Shown here: positions 58,400-64,000 of the stretch, piece by piece
How the letters are laid out: each line of letters begins with the position of its first letter
Numbering within the stretch: position 1 is the stretch's first letter
Assembly (NCBI RefSeq): GCF_001704415.2
Contig: NC_030816.1
Span: forward strand, 78,385,713-78,449,712
Length of the DNA: 64,000 nt
From: Capra hircus
Lineage: Eukaryota > Chordata > Mammalia > Artiodactyla > Bovidae
Direction: 5' to 3'
Position numbers and translations under genes: made by a program
The notes under the pieces: model-generated
Told to the model about the DNA's origin: nothing
Seen by the model: the letters and a program-made list of their open reading frames with translations, nothing else
Databases searched by the model: none

Positions 58400-58605
58400 G
58401 AATGCTGTCCAACAGAACCTTCTGCAATGATGAAAATGTTCTCTGGCTGTACTGTCCAAATATGGTAGCCACTGGCCACAAATACCTACTGAGCACTTGG
58501 AATGTAGCTGTGCAACTGAGCAACTGAATTTTACTCTTTCGTTTTAATTCATTTTCACTTAAACGGTCACATGTAGCAGCTCCTGGAAAAAAGCCGTTCT
58601 ACAGC
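58400..58605 (+). repeat. hAT/MER-type DNA transposon fossil
   Basis: GAATGCTGTCCAACAGAACC, GTAGCCACTGGCCACAAATA, TGAGCACTTGGAATGTAGCT. Confidence 0.6.
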
Positions 58606-60324
58606 CTGTCCCAGGCACCCCCTGCCCCAGATGGAGAAAAACTGGATTCTGAACTCAGTTCTGAGAAGTGGGCTTGGTTCTGCCTCAGAAAACAAGTCTC
58701 TCTCCTAAGCCACTCAAGCCAGCCAAGGCCAGTGTTCACAAAAGGGAGTTCTCCTTGTTCTGTATCCAGAATCAGAACCAGTGGCCCATCTGCTCGTTCG
58801 TTTGGGGATCTTAATAGCGGTTCCTTACTTAGGTTCCTATAAATTCTATCTGCCCTTTTCTTTCCAAAACTTTCCAGTGTTTTTGTTTTTTCCTCCCTCT
58901 CTTGCTTCTAATTCTACTCATTTCCTGTCCATCATAAAATCAACATCCACTAAACTGTTTACATAGAAATATCTCTCATAATAATACCAGGGACAATTGC
59001 AAATACATATTAACTGTCCCGGGGATGGACTATTCGAGGCAAAGAAGTTATTTAAATATACACTTATTAAATATACACTTGTTTAGACATACAAAGATCT
59101 ATATGGTGTAAATGGATTAAACATGGTATTAATATAATAAACAGATGTATTATAACAATACTTTAAAAGGAGATTATAGCCAGGCTAAAGATATTTTACT
59201 GAATGCTCGAAAACCATCCCCTACTCAAAAAAGGCACATTCATTTAAGACCCTTCCATGACCCTCCTGTCAAATGCATTCACTGGCACTCTGCTACACGA
59301 AACATGCCCAGAAAGAGTTTGAGGTCAAAACTTTGTCTACAAAGGAAATTAGAAGGAAATTGTAGGAGATAAAACACAGCTTTAGGTTCTGGCATTTCTC
59401 CAGCTTTGTTCACTTTAGTCTAATATTTTAAGAGGTAGAGAAGGGAGGGGAAGCAGAGAGGCAGCTGTTATGCTAATTATCCTGCTTGACGTCCACAACC
59501 TGCCTGCAGTCCATCCTGCCTCCTCCCCTTCCATCTTGTGAATTTCAAAGTAATTTACCTGCCCTCCCAGCCCTACTGCAAAGCCAAAGAGATGATCTGA
59601 AACAGCAGAAAAAGACCAAAAAGCAATGTTCCCAGAAAGCGCAACACGAGTAAACTCAAACATGTCTTACTGTATGAAACACCTAAGTTTTAATCATAAA
59701 CAGGACTAGGATATCTTCTGGGCAGCACAAAACACTTACGTGTTAATACACAGCTAAATGCTGGTTCTGCTGCCTTACTCTGCGGAGCAAGGGAGGAAGT
59801 CTCCCCAACCCCGAACCCCTGCCCCCATCCCTTTGACCTCTCTTTGCCCAGATACACATGATCCTGTGTGACGGGCAGCTGTGTCTAAAAGCTCGCACCA
59901 GGCTCTAGAGAAGCAGACTGGCATGCTGGTAGGGAGAGGGGCACCCTGATCGAGCTGCTCAATGCTGTCCTGGAGCCTTGGCCGCTTCCAGAACCAAGCC
60001 AGAAGGCCATGTAGCAGCTGGACCCATCCAGGAAGAAACAGGCTACTTTCCCTGGGGACTGAAGTCAAAGACAATCTCCCTGCTACTCCTGACGCAGCCC
60101 CACGCATGAAGCCCCAAAAGTGTGAGGACCACAGGGGGGTCCACCTTGGGGTGGATTGACGGATGCTGGACGGGTCACCGGCTAAAGGAGGGAGGCTGGG
60201 GCCCATCTCCTACTGAGGCTCCAAACGGGAAAGTGATCACCCCTGTCCCATATGCCCTCAGCAAAAATCCCCTCACTCTGCTGCTACAGAGTGTAGGCTT
60301 TCACATCTAGGGGAGTGTCACTGC

Positions 60325-60460
60325 ACAAATGGGGAAAACAGACACCGCCGTCTCCCTGGAGGTCACAGAGCCAAGAGCGTGCAGCAGAGCCTGGATTAAA
60401 ATGCAAAACCCTGCCTCCCAGGCCAGCACTCACACCACTTGGCCACAGCGTGTCCCTGGT
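60325..60460 (+). repeat. MIR-like fragment
   Basis: AATGGGGAAAACAGACACCG, GAGGTCACAGAGCCAAGAGC. Confidence 0.5.
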
Positions 60461-61202
60461 GGCAGCTCATTCATCAACCACAGTTTCCCCCGTTACTTTT
60501 CTAAACAAGTGTAGGGCATCTCAGAGCAGAAGACAAGGCTCTGCCCATTTTAAGAAGAACACGCACAATGCAGCAAGTGTTATGTAATCAACGGGACGCA
60601 GACCGCCAATGGCAAGCAATCGGCAGCACATTTTTTCCCACCATTCTCAGTGATGTAATTGTATATGCCCTTGGCTCAGGTTCACAGCAGAGCAGTCTGA
60701 ATGCTGCCGACTTTGTCCAAAGCAAGACAGTTAAGGAAATGGCATCCTTTGCATGGCACCACAATTGACGTGGATCCCACCCTATGCCAACCAGTTTATA
60801 AACACGATGCCCTTGGAGGTGGTGTTAGCCCACACCTAAAAGAGCTATCAATACTCCCCACATCACAAATGCAATGAAGAGTCAGAACCTGGCTGGATTT
60901 AACTCACTCAGGTTCAAGCCAGAACTCAGTCAACTGCGAAATGTAGCTAAATTCACATTTTTTTTTCCCCATCCAGCTGCCATTTCATAGGCTGAATATT
61001 TCAAGCACCAGCATCAGTTATTAAACTATCAAAAAAACCTGTAAAATATAAAAATGATTTTTATGTAACAAAAACAAACCAAAAAAATCAAAACCCATTT
61101 GTCATTTCAATAGAGAAGATGACATGTTCATTCAGGGCCATCTTCATCTTTTTATCCTTTATAAAAGATAGGAAAATAAAATGAATACAGAATTTTTTTC
61201 CA

Positions 61203-61400
61203 TAAAAGGAAAGCTTTTTCTGTAAAGGCCAAGAGAGCAAATATTTTCAGCTTTAAGGGGCTACACAGTCCCTGAAACAACTACCCAACTCTGCCACAGT
61301 AACATAAAAGTAGTCACAGATAACACTTAAATAAAACTTTATTTACAAAAATAGACAGCAGGCCAAATTGAAGGTGCAGGCTATTGTTTACCAGCTCTTC
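61203..61400 (+). repeat. hAT/MER-type DNA transposon fossil
   Basis: TTTTTCTGTAAAGGCCAAGA, CTACCCAACTCTGCCACAGT, AATAAAACTTTATTTACAAA. It ends 172 bp from exon 2. Confidence 0.6.
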
Positions 61401-61454
61401 CTAGAAAATTATTTCTTTTCTTCCCTTCTGATATTATCTTCAGCTCATGCTCTA

Positions 61455-61778
<324 letters not shown>

Positions 61779-62297
61779 TTACTTCAAAAAATGCCCACAT
61801 TTAAATCAACCTCAGGAATCACCAAGTATGCTCCGCTATTTGATGCTCCACACAATCAAGTGTGTTCTCATCTTCTTAAACAAGTTTTAAATCTAAATTT
61901 TAAATTTAAATCACAACTTAAATTTTCAGATGGATCCCACAGTTTTGACAGTTATCTTTCCATTTCCTTTCAGCTAGAAGAATAAACACTAACCCCTGGT
62001 GGTTTGAAATGCTAGTTATCTGTGCTACACATACATTCGTCTGTTGGCTAAGCAGTCTTTCTCTGGAACATCAGCCCTCTCCCAGCCCATGTGATTCCAG
62101 TGGACATGCCAATGAAGATGCTCTGCCACAGTGACTGCCACAAGTGATATCTCTGCCCCACTATTTTGAAAGTTTTGAAAGTGGCAAAAACTTTCACCAT
62201 TTGCCTCCTGATAAGATGTAGAAAGAGAAACAGTCCCTAATAACCATTTGGGACTATTGGATACCTGAAGGAGAAACTAAGACAAAATTAATTTCAT

Positions 62298-62357
62298 GGT
62301 AACAAGTTACTATGGTAACTAGTAGTAACTAGTAACTAGTTCCTATGGTAACTAGTC
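62298..62357. repeat. Short GTAACTAGT-type direct repeat cluster
   Basis: CTATGGTAACTAGT occurs twice (from 62310 and from 62343), with AGTAACTAGT units between. Confidence 0.9.
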
Positions 62358-62639
62358 AGAACTAACCCACCCTCCCTGAAGAGACATCTGTCTAACAGAG
62401 GGGTTCTGTCACACAGCAGTGAGGTTGTGGCCAACTATATAAACCCACCTCCACTGTGATGGCCTCAAGCCACAGGTGGCCTCCATCACATGTGAGTCAA
62501 GCAGGCAGTGGAGGCCACACCAGCCAGCAGGTATGGAGGGTAACCATCCAGGGTACCCAGGGCAGTCTGCAAGGGGGCAGAGTCTATCTGCAGGGCACAA
62601 CAGTGATAGTCCTAGAGACAAGGAGAGCCTCCTTACAAC

Positions 62640-62825
62640 TCTATTCCCATTTCATAGATGACTAAATCAAGGCTCACAGAAATTCTGTACCTTGTCCACA
62701 GTTACATAGCTGGTGCAATGCCAAGAGAACAATTTCGTTGGCCATTTTCTTCAGCCCAATATAGAAGAAAAGGGCACAAATTCAAATCAAGATTTGTTGA
62801 CTCAAGCCCCGATCCTTTTGCATTC
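62640..62825 (+). repeat. MIR SINE
   Basis: TTCCCATTTCATAGATGACT, GTCCACAGTTACATAGCTGG. Confidence 0.7.
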
Positions 62826-63287
62826 TACCCAAAAAACATGGGACTATAAAAATTCCTCTCCAAGCATGCTCCTAAATAAGGAGTAAGGTCTAATCACAGC
62901 TATTAAAACAGAAGCCTGGAAACCTAGGGGTCCTGAGAAGGTACTTCACATTTCATTGACCCCCAAAACTGGGGGAGTATGAATAAAAGACTAATCACTG
63001 TGAGTTTTACCCTAAATGACTTAGCCAGTTTTAAGCCAGATTGATTCAATAACTTACACCCTCCCCTCCTTCAGAATGTTCTCTTTCCTTGCCTGCTCTT
63101 AAGCTTTAAAAGGAATTTTTGGTCTAATTTGTCATAAATGTTTAGGACAATTATATTAAACATTTAAACCCTGTTACAGCTGAATCAATCTTCCCAAGAT
63201 ACATATGTTGAAGTTCTAATCAGCAATACCTCAGAACATTACTGAACTTGGAGGTAATGTTTTTAAAGAGTTCATTAAGTCAAATGA

Positions 63288-63807
63288 AAAGTTATGACCA
63301 ACCTAGATAGCATATTGAAAAGCAGAGACATTACTTTGCCAACAAAGGTCCGTCTAGTCCAGGCTATGGTTTTTCCACTGGTCATGTGTGGATGTGAGAG
63401 TTGGACTGTGAAGAAAAGCTGAGCACCGAAGAATTGATGCTTTTGAAGTGTGGTGTTGGAGAAGACTCTCGCGAGTCCCTTGGACTGCAAGGAGATCCAA
63501 CCAGTCCATTCTAAAGGAGATCAGCCCTGGGTGTTCTTTGGAAGGAATGATGGTAAAGCTGAAGCTCCAATACTTTGGCCACCTCATGCAAAGAGTTGAC
63601 TCACTGGAAAAGACTCTGATGCTGGGAGGGATTGGGGGCAGGAGAAGGGGATGACCAAGGATGAGATGGCTGGATGGCATCACCAACTCAATGGACATGA
63701 GTTTGAGTGAACTCTGGGAGTTGGTGATGGACAGGGAGGCCTGGCGTGCTGCGATTCATGGAGTCACAGAGTCAGACACGACTGAGCGACTAAACTGAAC
63801 TGAACTG
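63288..63807 (+). mobile_element. BovB 3' copy, 520 bp, with target-site duplication
   Basis: AAGTCAAA(T/C)GA at 63277-63287 and 63808-63818; ends CTAAACTGAACTGAACTG. Confidence 0.93.
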
Positions 63808-63849
63808 AAGTCAAACGAGGTCATATGGGTGAGCCCACACCCAATATGA

Positions 63850-63973
63850 AGGAGGAAATAGAAACTGACTCCAGTATTCTTGCCTGGAAAGTCCCATGAA
63901 CATAGGAGCCTGGTGGGCTACAGTTCATGAGGTCACAAAGAGTCGGACACAACTGAGCGACTAAGCACAAAAA
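63850..63973 (+). mobile_element. Bov-tA monomer with target-site duplication
   Basis: CCCA(A/G)TATGA at 63840-63849 and 63974-63983. Confidence 0.92.
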
Positions 63974-64000
63974 CCCAGTATGACTGGTGTTCTTATGAAA

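Larger units (their letters stand above)
63185..64000 (+). repeat. MaLR-like LTR with two younger insertions (continues past window)
   Basis: LTR pieces at 63185-63287, 63819-63849 and 63984-64000 (ACATATGTTGAAGTTCTAAT; GAGGTCATATGGGTGAGCCC; CTGGTGTTCTTATGAAA). No viral genes visible. Confidence 0.65.

Noticed and set aside
59775..60206. 143-codon minus-strand open frame in intron 2
   Set aside because: No recognised domain and no splice context with the CNKSR3 frame.

Overview
This window is mammalian nuclear DNA from a ruminant, most likely a bovid. It holds dozens of copies of the ruminant-specific repeats BovB (an RTE-type LINE), Bov-A2/Bov-tA SINEs and the wider artiodactyl CHR-type tRNA SINEs, together with older mammalian repeats (L1M, MIR, L2, MaLR LTRs, hAT/MER fossils). 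I cannot tell cattle, buffalo, sheep and goat apart from this sequence alone. There is no prokaryotic, CRISPR or phage content, and I found no tRNA or rRNA gene.

The one protein-coding gene I can support is CNKSR3 (connector enhancer of kinase suppressor of Ras 3), on the minus strand. Twelve coding exons lie between 61735 and 20560, each with AG/GT junctions that keep frame: 61572-61735, 52390-52592, 51842-51929, 45908-45949, 42373-42492, 40623-40682, 33926-33994, 33521-33667, 26931-27055, 24133-24338, 23572-23661 and 20560-20858 (stop). They sum to 1613 bp. With a first exon of about 52 bp that lies beyond base 64000, the product would be about 554 residues, close to the 555 I recall for human. 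Domain order is SAM (exons 2-3), CRIC (3-5), PDZ (6-9), then a proline/serine/arginine-rich tail (10-13). A 3' UTR probably runs left from 20559, perhaps to the AATAAA near 19327.

Bases 1 to about 19300 lie downstream of CNKSR3 and look intergenic. In human the next gene in this direction is IPCEF1, but nothing of it is seen here. The stretch is mostly repeats, with one notable relic: a broken, CpG-rich copy of IMP3 (U3 snoRNP protein) on the plus strand at 16375-16876.

The introns hold most of the rest. Intron 7 carries a 1.7 kb antisense BovB that landed inside a Bov-A2 SINE. Intron 9 carries two split elements with target-site duplications. Intron 5 has a CHR SINE insertion in an old L1 with an apparent 3' transduced segment. 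Intron 2 has a close inverted pair of dimeric Bov-tA SINEs. Intron 1, at the window edge, has an LTR hit twice. A short coding-like open segment of unknown parent sits at 41390-41627 in intron 6.

I found no undescribed gene system. The interest lies in the gene model, the IMP3 relic and the layered insertion history. Repeat names come from memory of consensus sequences, and repeat edges without a target-site duplication are good to about 10-30 bases.
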